64,000 bases of DNA, taken from the NCBI GenBank assembly GCA_021521415.1, contig JAIQDT010002046.1, positions 340,501 to 404,500 on the forward strand, given 5' to 3'. This DNA is from Bidens hawaiensis (lineage: Eukaryota > Streptophyta > Magnoliopsida > Asterales > Asteraceae). The translations under genes and the position numbers were made by a program. Positions 1 to 11,773 of this stretch are shown in pieces; position 1 is the first letter of the stretch; each line of letters opens with the position of its first letter. Under the pieces are notes generated by a model. That model searched no databases, was not told where the DNA came from, and was given only the letters and a program-made list of their open reading frames with translations.

Positions 1-183
1 CATTTCGTTGAGAAGCCTGTTGAGATTATGAATCGCGAGGTTAAGCAAACCAAGCGCAGTCGCATCCCTATCGTGAAAGTTCGCTGGGAGTCCAAGCGCG
101 GAGCCGAGTTTACATGGGAAAGGGAAGATCAGATGAAGATCAAGTACCCGCACCTGTTCTCTGCGCAACCTACTTCGAGATAA
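1..183 (+). CDS. Ty3/gypsy polyprotein, C-terminal end of integrase (partial)
   Basis: The frame is open from the first base to a TAA at 181-183 and encodes the last 60 residues of a gypsy pol. The tail reads EIMNREVKQTKRSRIPIVKV and then RW-x8-EFTWEREDQM, the chromodomain-like ending of integrase in Tekay/Del-type chromoviruses. In the family this tail helps direct integration to chromatin. The polypurine tract and the 3' LTR follow at once, so this is the 3' end of a plus-strand element whose gag and most of pol lie left of the window. No stop or frameshift is seen in the part present. Confidence 0.85.
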   Translation, partial: HFVEKPVEIMNREVKQTKRSRIPIVKVRWESKRGAEFTWEREDQMKIKYPHLFSAQPTSR

Positions 184-578
184 ATTTCGGGACGAAATTT
201 CTTAAAGTAGGGGAGACTGTGACATCTGCCCCGATCCGACCCGACCCAGGTACCCGTTTCTCTGACCCGATCTCTTTCTTTTATGATTTAATATTTATTT
301 ATACTTATATTTTACTTTTAATAATAATATATTTTCCTTCCCGCCTCTTTCTATCTCTTTCTTTCCGCCGTCCCGTCCCTCTCCTTCTCTCTTTCCGCCT
401 TCTTTTCCCCTCTTGTCGCCGTCCCGCCCTTACGCCTTGTTTCCCTCTTTTTCTTCTAACTCTTTGCTTGTCCTTTGTTCCTTCCCGCCTAAGGTTGTCT
501 GCGCAGCTCCACGCGCCAGACCCCTTACAAGGAATCCTGCGTAAAGACCACCTGTTACAGCGATACGCGAGACGAACT

Positions 579-837
579 CTTCTCGCAGCGCGCTAAGAAT
601 TGTAATTCTTCTCGCAGCGCGCTAAGAACGGTAGTTCTTCCCGCGACGCGCTAAGGATTTGTAGTTCTTCTCGCAGCGCGCTAAGAATCGTAGTTCATCC
701 CTCGACGCGCGAAGAATTATAGTTCTTCCCGCGGCGCGCTAGGAATTTTAGTTCCTCCCGCGGTGCGCTAAGAAATGTGATTCTTCCCGCGGCGCGCTTA
801 GAAATGTAGTTCTATCCGCGACGCGTTAAGGTTAGTT
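579..837 (+). repeat. 29-bp GC-rich tandem array inside the LTR
   Basis: About nine consecutive units of roughly 29 bp, each built on CTTCYCGCRGCGCGCTAAGA followed by an AT-rich spacer ending in AGTT or AATT. The first unit is 579-607 and the second starts at 608. The last unit is shorter. Units differ by several bases, so the array is not recent. It lies in the U3 part of the LTR, upstream of the TATA box. Confidence 0.85.
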
Positions 838-1256
838 CTGTCTGCCTTCGCGCTCGCGCTCTCTTGACCTTCTGTGTCTGCCTTCGCGCTCAAGCCTTCT
901 CGCGCTAAACCCTTTGAGTTTTCTTCTGTTTAATCTAGCCATTTGCTTTTGTGATGTCTTATCTTTTGAGCCGTTGACCTAATCTGCTTTATGTCTAAAA
1001 AGCCACTTTTGGCGCAGCATGCGCACCAACCCCATTGGTTGGCAGAAAAAGTGACTGACATAATCTTTTGAGATCTGCTTTTGCCATGCTTGACCAGTAC
1101 CTTTATCTGAACCGCCCATGCCTTTTTACTGTTCCCTGTCAGCCTTTTTCTCTTTTTCCCTGCTGCCATATCTTTTGATATCTTTTGCTTTTGGAATCTT
1201 TTACTTTTTGGAGATCTTTTCCCCTTTTCTAGGGATTGTGTTCCCTAGGGTTTCTC

Positions 1257-1264
1257 TATAAATA
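1257..1264 (+). promoter_or_regulatory. TATA box of the gypsy LTR
   Basis: TATAAATA follows a TTTCTC context in the middle of the LTR, where the U3/R boundary is expected. Element transcription would start about 30 bp downstream. Inferred from motif and position only. Confidence 0.55.
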
Positions 1265-2639
1265 ATAATGTTATTTTTAACACTACACACACAAAACACT
1301 CCTGTTCTCTCTTGCTCCTTGCTCTCTCTGCCGCCTCCCTCTCTGCCTCCGTCTTCCTCCCTGTTCTGCCTTGCTTTTCCGGTATATATATTATATATAA
1401 TAATTTACTTATTAATTATGCTAACTTATAATCAAGACTTAAAACAAATCATTAAAACAACAATCTTATTTATAGGTTAACTTGTGCTTGTTTAAAGTTG
1501 GTTCTTGCTTTATCTTACACCGCATCGTTTATCAAGTGAGTAATCTCGTACCTAATCCCTTTTTATTTTTACTGTTTTGGGATGTTCATGTGTTCGTACA
1601 AACTTAGAGTCTTAAACTTGTTTATGAACTTTAGTCGCGCAGTATCCCATGTGTTGAGGACGTTTACTTGGCTGTTATTTGTATGTGTGTATCATTAACC
1701 GCTTTGTTCGGCCTATTCCGCAGTTTTCATGGATCCATTAGATGAACACGGGAGACCTATCGTTTACGGTTTTCTTTGTTTACACTTGCACAGATGTTTT
1801 CTCGTTTTTGTGCTCAATTGGGAGCACGGATTGAACTATGAACTATGAGCTATGATCTATTTAGGCTTGATCACAATCTGATTGCACCCTTGTTAAACAC
1901 CAGACATACACGTGTTGCGCGCAGATTTATTGTTATCTATGTATTATATTAAACTTGATTTCTCACCAACACGCAAGTGTTTGACGTGTATTTTAACACA
2001 TGTTCAGGTTTGCTGTAGCTACATTTGGAGCTTGTGGACACGTAGGACGTTTTTACTTTTGGACCTAGATTAAAATGTATCAAGACAAGTTATTGTTGTT
2101 CGAATATTTTGCCTTATAATATATTGAATTATGTTGCTTTATGTTATCTTGTGTTTACTTTGCGCGTGCGCGAATGAATATATTTATTAAATATTGACAC
2201 CCAAATAGTGTCACGAGTAATGAAACAATATGTGGCGCCCCGATGTATAATCCGCCTTTGGTCGGGGTGTTACAGCTCTCACGGCCGTCCAACTCACTTA
2301 TTTGATTTCTCGTTATTTAGTTGGTAGTGTTAAAATGCCATGTAATGCTCATGGGCCGTCCAACTCAATTACTTTTATTCGTTATTTCATTGGGTCATTC
2401 AAACTGCCATGGAAAGCTCATGGGAGGCCAACACACAAAATATGTTTCATTAGTTCATTGTAAAGCAAACTTAATCAAAAAAATTTTAACTTTTAAACTA
2501 ACCTCATCTCCTCATCTAGTTATCTCACATGTCACATTGATTGCATTAAATACGTCATATCATAGATATTTACACAATTTCCCCTTTATACTACAATCAT
2601 TTACCATTATTTCTCATAGAATTTCTTCACAAAGAAACC

Positions 2640-4060
2640 ACCGTCATCACCAATGCTCATCTGCTTCTCATGACCACCGTCAGGCTGCTAGGCTCACCAA
2701 AGAGTTTGCTGCTACTATGCTCACTATCATAACCCAGATCCAGAGCCTCAACTAGAATGGTTCTGCTGCTCCGAACAACTTTGACTTAAAGAATTTCTTG
2801 AGTACCAAACCCACCTCCTTTCGTGGTGAGGAAAATGCCACCAAACTTATGCAATGGTTCGAGAAAATGGAGAATGTGTTCATCCATTAAGAATGTCCAG
2901 ACGCCAAACGCACTAAGTTTGCCTCGAGCGTTTTCGAGGATCGAGCTATCACTTGGTGAAATGCTTTCAAAGCTGACCAAGGAACTGAGTTGGCTGTGGC
3001 CATGCCTTGGAGGAACTCAAGAAGTCCATGAAGAAAGAGTTTTAACCTGATCATGAACTGCAAAGTCTTGAGGCTGAATTTTGGGGGCTCAAGCAAATTG
3101 GTGGGGATAACTCCACCTATTCCAATCTTTTTCGTGAGCTTAGTCGCATCGTACCAAATCTTGTAACCCCTAAGAACCGTGGCATTTGGAAATACATTCG
3201 AGGTTTACCAACTATATTCCGTGATTCTATCATGAGTCGTGACCCATTAACCATCGGTGAGGCTATGGACCTAGCTGCTTCCCTCACCGACGATCATGTC
3301 AGGGATGGAACCTTGTCCCGAAATTATTCCAAGCCTAGCCTTGATAAGACCAAAACCGACTCATCCACCGATGCCAAAGCCGAACCAAAACCTACTTACA
3401 ACAACAACAATAACTACTACAACAAGAACAACAACAACAACAACAAAAAGCGTAAGGCCAATCACCAAAACTTTGCCGTTAACCAACCTCCACGTAACCA
3501 AAACCAAAATGCCCCGAACAAAAGAGCCTAACCGGTCCTCCCCCCCCCCCCCCTATGTGCTAAATGTAACTATCATCACCTGCTCAATCCCCTTGCCGAC
3601 TGTGCACCCAATGCAATCATTACGGTCACCTCACTAATGCTTGCTGTGCACCACCTGGTTTGTAAGCCGTCCAAACAGGGTCTGCACCGCATGCTCCTTG
3701 ACCTGCTACTACCCCACATGCTCAACCTAGTGTTCCTAATACCCGTTCTTGCTACCATTGTGGATACCCTAACCATCTCCGCAATGTGTGTCCATTGCTT
3801 GCCCATGCTCATCAAGCCCATGTCATGCCTACACCCTATGCCACTCATGCACCACAAGCCCAAGTATACCCCGCATCTTACTATACTGCCCAAGCCTATC
3901 AAGTGCAAACCTATCACCCCAAGTTCCTCCAGTTTATGCACCACAAGCTTATGCTCCCCAAGTGCCTCAGCTCATGGCTCCTCCGTCTACAGCAACTAAA
4001 GCCCCAGCTATTCAGTCTCCTCCGTTGAATCAAGTTTCTCGAACCCCTCAAGGGTCTAAT
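2640..4060 (+). pseudogene. gag of decayed gypsy element
   Basis: Across shifting frames one can read a Retrotrans_gag-like domain: FRGEENATKLMQWFEKMENV, then FASSVFEDRAITW, and IWKYIRGLPTIFRDSIM near 3181-3235. An Asn/Lys-rich linker encoded by an AAC repeat (about 3397-3450) follows. Two CCHC zinc knuckles come next, CTQCNHYGHLTNAC and CYHCGYPNHLRNVC, which in the family bind genomic RNA. In-frame stops (for example after QSLN and VFIH) and frameshifts show it is dead. A run of about 14 C at 3540 adds another frame break. Confidence 0.8.
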
Positions 4061-4089
4061 GGTCATACTTTTATGATGAATTTGAATCA

Positions 4090-6668
4090 AGCTCAAAGCT
4101 CTAGCGACATGGTGAATGGTACATTTCTCATTGATAATCATTATGCTTTGGTGTTATTTGACACGGGTGCCAATAAGAGTTTTCTTTTCTGGATTTTGCG
4201 TATATTATTGATAAGCCTTTGGATAAGTTATCTAAGCCATTTATCGTAGAATTACTCAATGGGAATTCTATTATTATTGACTTGGTAATTCGGGATTGCG
4301 TAATAAATCTTAACAAAGTCAAGTTCTGTATCGACCTCATTTCTATGCAAATGGGTAGGTTCAACATTATTTTGGGGATGGATTGGCTAACTCATAACCG
4401 TACTGAAGTCGTATGCTTCGAGAAATTCCTTCGTATACCTCTCAAAAATGTTCGCATCCTTAATGATTTCGAAGGTACGCCTACATCTAAGCTTAATCTC
4501 AAGTCGTGTTTTCAAGCTCAGCGTTATTTGCGTAAGAAGTATGTTGCGTTTGTAACTTTAGTGGTGGAGATAGAGCATAAAGAGAAGAAGATATCTGCTT
4601 CCTCGCATTGACGATATTTTGATCAACTTCAAAAAGCCGCATGCTTCTCGAAGATCTAACGCCATTCGGGTTATCATAAACTTCGCGTTAATGAAGATGA
4701 CATCCCCAAGACCGCTTTCCGTACTCGATATGGGAATTACGAATTTCGTGTTATGTCTTTTGGGCTAACCAATGCACACGAAGTTTTCATGGATCTTATG
4801 AACCGTGTGTGTAAACCCTACTCGGATAAGTTCGTAATTGTTTTCATCGATGATATCTTGATCTATTCGAAATCCGAGAACGATCATAAGAGCAACTTCA
4901 TGCCATTATTGACCTCCTTCGAAAGGAACAATTGTACGCCAGGTTTTCTAAGTGCGAGTTTTGGCTTAAAGAAATTTAGTTCTTGGGCCATATTGTCAAC
5001 GGCAAGGTTATTCATGTGATTTTACGAAGATTAAAACCGTCAAAAATTGGAAACCACCGACTTCTCCCACTGAAGTCCTATATTTTCTTGGTTTGGCGGG
5101 ATATTACCGTCGTTTCATTCAGAAGTTTTCTAAGATGGCATTGCCCCTCACCGCTTTAACATACAAGGGTAAGCCTTATGTGTGGGGGTCAAAACAAAAA
5201 AGAAGTCTTTCAAACCCTTAAGGACATGCTTTGAAATGCTCATAATCTTGCTCTTCCCGAAGGTAATGAAGATTTCATCATTTTTTGTGACGCTTCTAAC
5301 CAAGGTCTCGGTTTTGTCTTCATGCAATAAGGCAAGGTTCTCGCATACGCTTCAAGCAACTCAAGGTACACGAGAAAAATTATACGACGCATGATCTAGA
5401 GCTTGGTACTGTCGTATTTTCATTGAAAATTTGGAGACACTATATGTGTGGTGTTTACCTATCATAAGAGTCTCCAACACATATTCGGTCAAAAGGAACT
5501 CAGTATGAGACAACGTCGATGGGCCGAGTTTCTTAGCGACTAAGAATGCGAGATTCGTTATCATCCAAGAAAAGCAAATGTCGTGGCCGACGCTTTCATT
5601 CGTAAGAAGCAAGTCAAATCCGTTCTTCTTACTTGCCTTCTCATCCAAAATGATCTTGAACAGAATATTCTCGACGCCAAACACGAATCCATCACTGAAG
5701 GCAATATGTACGACGAGATGTCGTGTGGTGCCAAAAACCAATTGGAAACCAAACCTAATGGTATGCTTTACTTTCTTAACCGTTTATGGATTCCCGATCG
5801 TGACGACCTTCGCAAATTTATTATGGAGGAAGCTCATAAGTCACGATATTTCATACATCCCGGTGCAGATAATATGTACTCCGATCTTCGTTCCATCAAT
5901 TGGTGGCCCAGAATGAAGAAAGACATTGCTCTCTATGTTTCAAAATGTCTCATGTGATCTAAAGTGAAAGACGAACATCATCGACCCTTTGGTTTACTAG
6001 AGCAACCTCCTGTTCCCAAGTGGAAGTGGGAAGGTATTGCTAGGGATTTCATTACTAAGCTTCCTTATACTCATAAGCAGTATGATAGTATTTGGATAGT
6101 CATCGATCGTTTGACTAAATCTACGCAATTTATACTCGTCAAATAAACTTATTCGGTTGATCAATTGGCACGTATTTATATGGAGAATATTGTTTGTCAT
6201 CATGGAACCCCGTTAACCATTATATCCGATAGAGATTGTCGTTTTACTTCTCGCTTTTGGATATCTCTTCAATCAGCTTTAGGAACTCGTTTGGATCTCA
6301 ATACTGCATATCATCCGCAATTCGATGGTCAGTCCGAAGATATGATTCAAACTCTGGAAGACATGCTCCACTCTTGTATCCTCGATTTTGGGGGCAATTG
6401 GGATACTCATTTACCGCTCATCGAATTCTCGTATAACAAGAGTTTTCGTTCTAGCGTTGGTATGACGCCTTTTCAAGCCCTATATGGTCGTAAATGTCAT
6501 TCTTCGATTAGTGCAAGAAACGACCGATCGTATTTCTCAGATTCGTCAAAAACTTCTCGCCGCTCGTAGCCGTCAAAGAGTTATGAAGATAAAATACGGA
6601 AACCTCTTGAATTCAGTGTTGGTGATCGTGTTCTGCTCAAAGCATCCCCGTGGAAAGTAGTTGTCAGA
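4090..6668 (+). pseudogene. pol of decayed gypsy element (protease, RT, RNase H, integrase)
   Basis: The protease keeps LVLFDTGANKSF (DTG motif) at about 4147-4185, followed by the conserved FNIILGMDWL. In the reverse transcriptase the catalytic FIDDILIYS is intact near 4843-4870, though the surrounding frame is broken. [13 protein letters not shown] marks the end of the RT region near 5090. Integrase shows VIDRLTK, IISDRDCRF and DGQSE in correct order, so the D,D,E triad is still recognisable (6095-6345), together with FSVGDRVLLK near the break at 6668. Multiple stops and frameshifts exclude a working enzyme. Confidence 0.85.
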
Positions 6669-6898
6669 TGTAAGGCCCGTGAGAAGGATCTTTCAAAGTG
6701 ATATCACATAAACCCATTGTTAGGCGGAATCTAACAACGAATTGATTCAAAGTAAACAAACAAACACAATAAGAACACAATAATGCTTCAAAACACACGT
6801 TTATAACGTCGGGTGCTTAAGTCCTTTGTCAACGATTACAATATAATGATACTTCTCTCGTCTCTCTCGTGAACGACCAACCCTAAACATTCAACATA

Positions 6899-6964
<66 letters not shown>

Positions 6965-7083
6965 GCTAAACCCTAAGCCCAAACATATGATAAGCCCACT
7001 AAAATCCCTGATTTTGATTTACATAGTGTAGCCCAATACTAAGCCTAATTACTTAATCATAAACCATTAAGTATAACCCAACA
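6669..7083 (-). repeat. 3' LTR of the minus-strand copia element
   Basis: On the minus strand the LTR starts TGTTGGGTTATAC directly after a polypurine tract and ends CACGGGCCTTACA, a 415 bp LTR with TG...CA ends. It contains an (AT)n run at about 6903-6962, which may inflate its length. It interrupts the gypsy integrase sequence on its left. Confidence 0.8.
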
Positions 7084-7099
7084 TTCTCCCCCTTGGTTT
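7084..7099 (-). promoter_or_regulatory. Polypurine tract of the copia element
   Basis: Minus strand reads AAACCAAGGGGGAGAA immediately before the LTR start. This is the plus-strand primer site used in reverse transcription and fixes the element's orientation. Confidence 0.8.
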
Positions 7100-7111
7100 A
7101 CTGCTTGATCA

Positions 7112-9617
7112 TCATTCATGCACAAGTATGTCAGCATCAGCTTCCTTGTAAGCTCCTGCCCATAAGCCTATTCGTATGATTGACCCCACCATTCTTGTGT
7201 ATTCCTTAAAGGCTGGCTCGTAAAGTGGTTCGACAGTAATTTGAAAGCCACTAAGGGTCTTTATATCTTTTTCTCCAAACTTCAATAAATCCCTTGGATC
7301 AACAAGATGATATTGTCCTTGAATAAGCCTTATAATGATAGTGGCTATTTCACCATCATATGTCCAAAACTTCATTCCATCAAGCGTACCCTCAGGAAAC
7401 CTCTTTGTGATCGGTGTGGACGTCACTTTATCAGATGGAGACCACATCACATTCATCAAGATCTTGTTAGTGTGAGGATAACATATCCCCTTAGCTTTCT
7501 TGAGAAATGACTCATCAGTAGTCATGTTGGGGAATCTTCGTTCAACCTGATTACTCAAATAATTCCAGAAGTTAATGGCCTTTGGATCATTTTTCGGGTT
7601 ATGGAAAGGCGCATTCATCAAATCTGTCAAGTCAACCTTTGTCCACAAACTAAAGCTCTTCATCATCTTATAATATTCGGTGTTTCCCGACTTTCTCTTG
7701 ACCCACCACATTTTTTTATCCACATCATAACCCCATGAGACAACCCCCGAGCGATCACCATATTTGTCAGCAAAGCTTTTTTTTTAGCCCAAAAACAAAT
7801 TTCTCCAGATGATCTGAAGACACAACATGTTGATTGGATTTCTTTCTTATCAACAGTTTTCTCTGTATCCTTTCAACTTGTTCGGCTGTCTTTGGAAGGG
7901 CGGCCAAGTATTGTTCCAGTGGAATAGAGGCGTCAATGTTAGAAGCAGGGCGTGTGCTGGTATCGCTACCTTGATTATCACCAGCTGTCTTCTCACCACT
8001 GTCATCACCACTTTTGAATTCGTCTCCAAAATTTTGAATCAACTTTTGTTGGAAGTCTAAGTATAATGAAGTAAGTCCTCCCATGTTTTCCTGAAGCTCC
8101 TGAATCTGTGAATCTTTGTCCGGGTTACTAACTTCAAGTTCTAGAATATGTACATCCTTCACCACCAAGTCTTGTTCGAGCTCAAAAATTCGGCCTTGAT
8201 TGTTCATCAACTGGTTCGGCTTCTAGAGCAATCCCCTTGCCTTTATCTTGTAAGAATTTGTCTTGCATAGCCAGGATATGGGCGATCTTGTCAGCTACAC
8301 TTGAACTTTCTTGACCAATCGTGTCAGACGATCTCGATAATTCATTGGTGGATTGAATATGGGCTTCGAACTCAAACTCTTGCGTGATATCACAAAAGAT
8401 TTGTTCTTGAGTTTGTTGGGCAATAGTAGACGAGCCTTGATCAATTTGAGCTTCAATAGTAACATGCTCAGAAACTGTTGGTTGGTGTAACATCAATAGC
8501 CAACACACCCGGTCTCGGATCTTTCTTATGTCATTTTCATGGAATAATATTGATGGCTGGCTCTTCTTCAGTATCATCTTCATTAGTCACAGACACTGAT
8601 TGAGGAGGGTTCAATACAGTCGACTGGAGCTTCTATTTAAAAGTTTTGAATTCTTTCACTTGTTTAGCAGTAGGTACTGACTGTTGTACCTGGTTTTCAA
8701 TCTCCATATGTTGTGGTAGAGAACTATCAGGCTCATCATCATCAGAAATTGTCTCATAGGTAGTTGTGAACCTTTGAGCAGGAATCACGTGTTCATCAGC
8801 AACAGAGGCACTAGCAACAGCAACAACAACCTTTGTTTCAGCAAATCTTCCGATCTTAACCAGCTGATGAAGTCCCTGATAAACCACTTTAGCCCCTTTT
8901 CTTGATTCTTTCATCAACCCAAAAGTATTAGGACCCATAGTTTTCAGGTCGAGCGTCTCTAGAGATATAATCAGATCAGGATAATGAGAGTCAAATATCA
9001 TCTGTAGAAACCTCGGGTACATTAAGAACATCTCCTTCTTCTTTCCCTTAAGATTGCTTATCATTTCATCGAACATGAACTTGGAATAATTATAGTTCCA
9101 GACCATGATCAAAGCAACCACAACCGACATCTGTGTGTGGCTTATCTAATCAGAATTCCATTTCCATCTTGAGACACACGTAAAGAATGTGTGAATCTAG
9201 AACCTCCAGTATGGATGGAACAACATTTTGATGGCTGGAGGGTAAGCTCTGCCGTATCCCATTCTTTGTGCAATCTCAGCAACAGCTTCGGTAGAATACT
9301 TTGTAGGATAATCAGGTTGATCACCAAACAACAACACTTTACGAATTATAGCCTCGGAAATAATAACAGGCTTCTTCTGGATCTTTGACTCAATCACCAC
9401 AGCTCCCCCAACACCTCTTTGATTTATGGAAGCATGATTCCAAATCAGTCACCATCTTCTTACAGATAACAGAAGTTTCTCGTAAAGCGTGAGAAATCCT
9501 GCACGTGTTTAGCCCCACAATCACTGACTTCAACTCCTTGTGAGCTAGAGGAGGAACATAGAGGTATCCAGCAATATTTTGAGTATCAACAAACTTCATA
9601 GGCGCTTGATCAGCCAT
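7112..9617 (-). pseudogene. Accessory ORF of copia element (unknown function), broken
   Basis: Starting at ATG 9617 (MADQAPMKFVDTQNIAGYL), about 800 residues can be followed across several frame changes (near 9395, 9140, 8600 and 8200). The N-terminal third looks globular, with SHALRE, AEIAQRMGYGR and LFHPYWRF, then MYPRFLQMIF and GPNTFGLMKESRKG. The middle is acidic and coiled-coil-like (about 8060-8200). The C-terminal domain (7723-7112) has MKFWTYD, then VDPRDLLKFGEKDIKTL and a Y-x-R-x-V segment. No signal peptide or membrane segment is visible, so it is not an obvious env. I recall similar ORFs repeated in Asteraceae genomes, but I do not know a function. The C-terminal module is shared with the ORF at 35478-37852. 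Confidence 0.7.
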
Positions 9618-11773
9618 GACTGCAACAAACGAGTCAAATTAGTAATATATTCACTTAAATATATGATCAGTTATTATATGGAATATATATATATATATAT
9701 ATATATCATGTAGAATACACAACTTGATCATAGAGCAGGGACCAAAAACATAAACATAGACAATATGAACCCTCATTTGTAAATTAGTCCAAATTGTATT
9801 AATAATTTGATTAAAAATGTTTCCGGTCCAATAAAGAAGTTTTCTGTCCAAGAAAAGGAGTTTTCGGTCAAACTTGAGAGTTTTCAATCAACATAAGAAG
9901 TTTTCAGTCCATAATTTACGTTCTCGGTCCAAGACTGTTCATAAGTGACCCTGGACCACCAAGAACAATGAGTTCTCGAGTAACCAGATGGGTTCTCGGT
10001 CAAAGTTTGACTGAGAACTCTTGAGATCTCAGTTGCTCACAAGGTTCTCTGGTTGACCAAGGGTTTTCGGTCAACCAATACCGAGAACCCATGATCCCGA
10101 GATATCAAAGGTCATAGTCCCTAAAAAACCCTTTGGGTTTCGTCTTGAATTTCGAGTCATCTTCCACAAACCCTAAATCGCCATTAACACAAAACCTGCA
10201 ACTTCAAGAAAATCTCATAACAAATTTAGACACACAATCAACGTTCATTACACACATGTCTTCGAATCACATCTCATAACCCAATTACCCATTAAGCCTA
10301 AAAAAACCCACAATTGCTTTTCAACAGTGGTCCGAACACGGATTTCAGTTTATGCTTATTTACCTTTTAATTCTTAAGAAATTGAGATAACTTTGATGAT
10401 CAAATATTTAGAGTTTTCTGGTTATGATGATGAGAGGATTAGTAGTTTTGCATATATGAAAGTGATAAACAATAATACATCCAAATAATGCCTTTTAAAC
10501 TTCAAAGATGATGGATCTGGGCCGAAAACCCTGATGGGCCGAGAACACAATTAACATAAACACTTTGGGCCAATCTGACTGGGCCGAGAACACAATTAGC
10601 AGATTACAAATTTCATGGGTTGGAGACAAAAAGGCCTGATCCATGTTTTAGAAAAACAATTCCTTAACGCATTCGCTTCGACAAGAATAAGCATGAGGTA
10701 GAATTAAAACGAATAAGAATAGTACTAAAAAAACAAAAATAAACTAAAACAAAAAAAAATTTAACCACCCGGCCTTCAGTTTTTCTAACATATTTTGGGA
10801 TCAAACTTCAGTTTTGATAAGCGAGCACACTTTTATGAAAAGATTCGAAAATAAAATCATATTGATTAAGATGCTTTCACAATGATTCATTTTCAGCATG
10901 ATTATGACACGGAGTAACAGGTTGATAGCAGGTACTAACATACTTAGCATGATTTTCATTGCGTCAGTGATACGAATTAGGTTTAATTAGGCATAAAGCT
11001 TAGATGGACATCACTTATGGACCTGTGATGCCTCTTATCTCTTCTCAAAGCGTATTTGGCTTTCCCCATATCACCCTAATTTGACTCCAACCCTCTAGTG
11101 CTTGATCAAAATATTTTCTCTATACAAACAGAATTTTAAGCTTTAAGGTTAAACGTTGGACTTACAAGCCATCTGGACTTACAGGCCTTACATTCACGAT
11201 GTTTAGGACTTATTTGAATGCCCCACCCTTGTAGTTCTAGTTTGACCATTTAATCTTTTGAAAGACAAATTTTTATGACACAATATTTTATAATAATTCC
11301 CCCCCCCCCTCCCCGCTTTTTAAAAAAATAATAAATTAGAAACATAATATTTTTGGTGATCAAGACACTAACGGGCTCGTGTATGACTTGGTAATTGATT
11401 TTCTGCCTATCATTCGGATAGATGTTTCTAGAGACATGCACACGTCTTCAAAATGAATCTCCACGATAAGTTTAGCAAATTTAGTTTATATCACTTCAAC
11501 TTTTACGCATCATGGAAAGCTATCATACAAGTCAATGACTGTTCAAAAGCCTTTTTGGCCTAATAACTTCGCACGTTAGGCACACAAAATCAATTTATCT
11601 ATCATTTTCCAAACGTTGGATTAAATTTTCATTTGAAAATATTTTGAACTTCTATAAAGCTCTTAACTGAATAATCATATCATTTCCCAGATAGTTATTT
11701 AGAATACCACTCTTTTTTTTTAAATTCAGTCGACTTTGTAACTTTCAGTTTTTAGGTAAACAGCTATCCCATA
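9618..11773 (-). other. Non-coding spacer between pol and accessory ORF
   Basis: No open frame of note on either strand. It holds an (AT)n run (9682-9706), a cluster of GTTCTCGGTC / CCGAGAAC motifs and GTTTTCGGTC variants at about 9815-10095, and two further copies of GGGCCGAGAACACAATT at about 10535-10600. A C-run lies near 11289. The same GTTCTCGG motif fills the leader of this element at 26160-26470. On the minus strand this region is immediately 5' of the accessory ORF. Confidence 0.6.

Larger units (their letters stand above)
218..2274 (+). repeat. 3' LTR of Ty3/gypsy element
   Basis: The LTR begins TGTGACATCTGCCCCGATC at 218, just after a purine-rich tract (about 206-216), and ends GTCGGGGTGTTACA at 2274, giving the usual TG...CA ends and a length of 2057 bp. 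It contains a TATA box, pyrimidine-rich stretches and a 29-bp tandem array. The 5' LTR is outside the window, so the target-site duplication cannot be checked; GCTCT follows at 2275. Confidence 0.85.
2280..6668 (+). mobile_element. Decayed Ty3/gypsy element (leader, gag, pol), cut at its right end
   Basis: Gag, protease, reverse transcriptase, RNase H and integrase remnants follow in the order expected for a plus-strand gypsy element, broken by many stops and frameshifts. The first 350 bp (about 2280-2640) is non-coding leader or LTR remnant with a repeated GGCCGTCCAACTCA motif. The coding sequence stops inside the integrase C-terminal region at 6668, exactly where the LTR of the next, minus-strand copia element begins. 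This suggests the copia element inserted here. The missing remainder is not seen elsewhere in the window. Confidence 0.85.

Noticed and set aside
114..596. Open frame across the integrase stop, polypurine tract and LTR start
   Set aside because: It overlaps the real gypsy frame in another phase and is otherwise encoded by LTR sequence; pyrimidine-rich low complexity gives the Leu/Ser/Pro-rich translation.
579..837. Evenly spaced repeats that look like a CRISPR array
   Set aside because: The units are contiguous tandem repeats inside a plant LTR without unique spacers; the window is eukaryotic.
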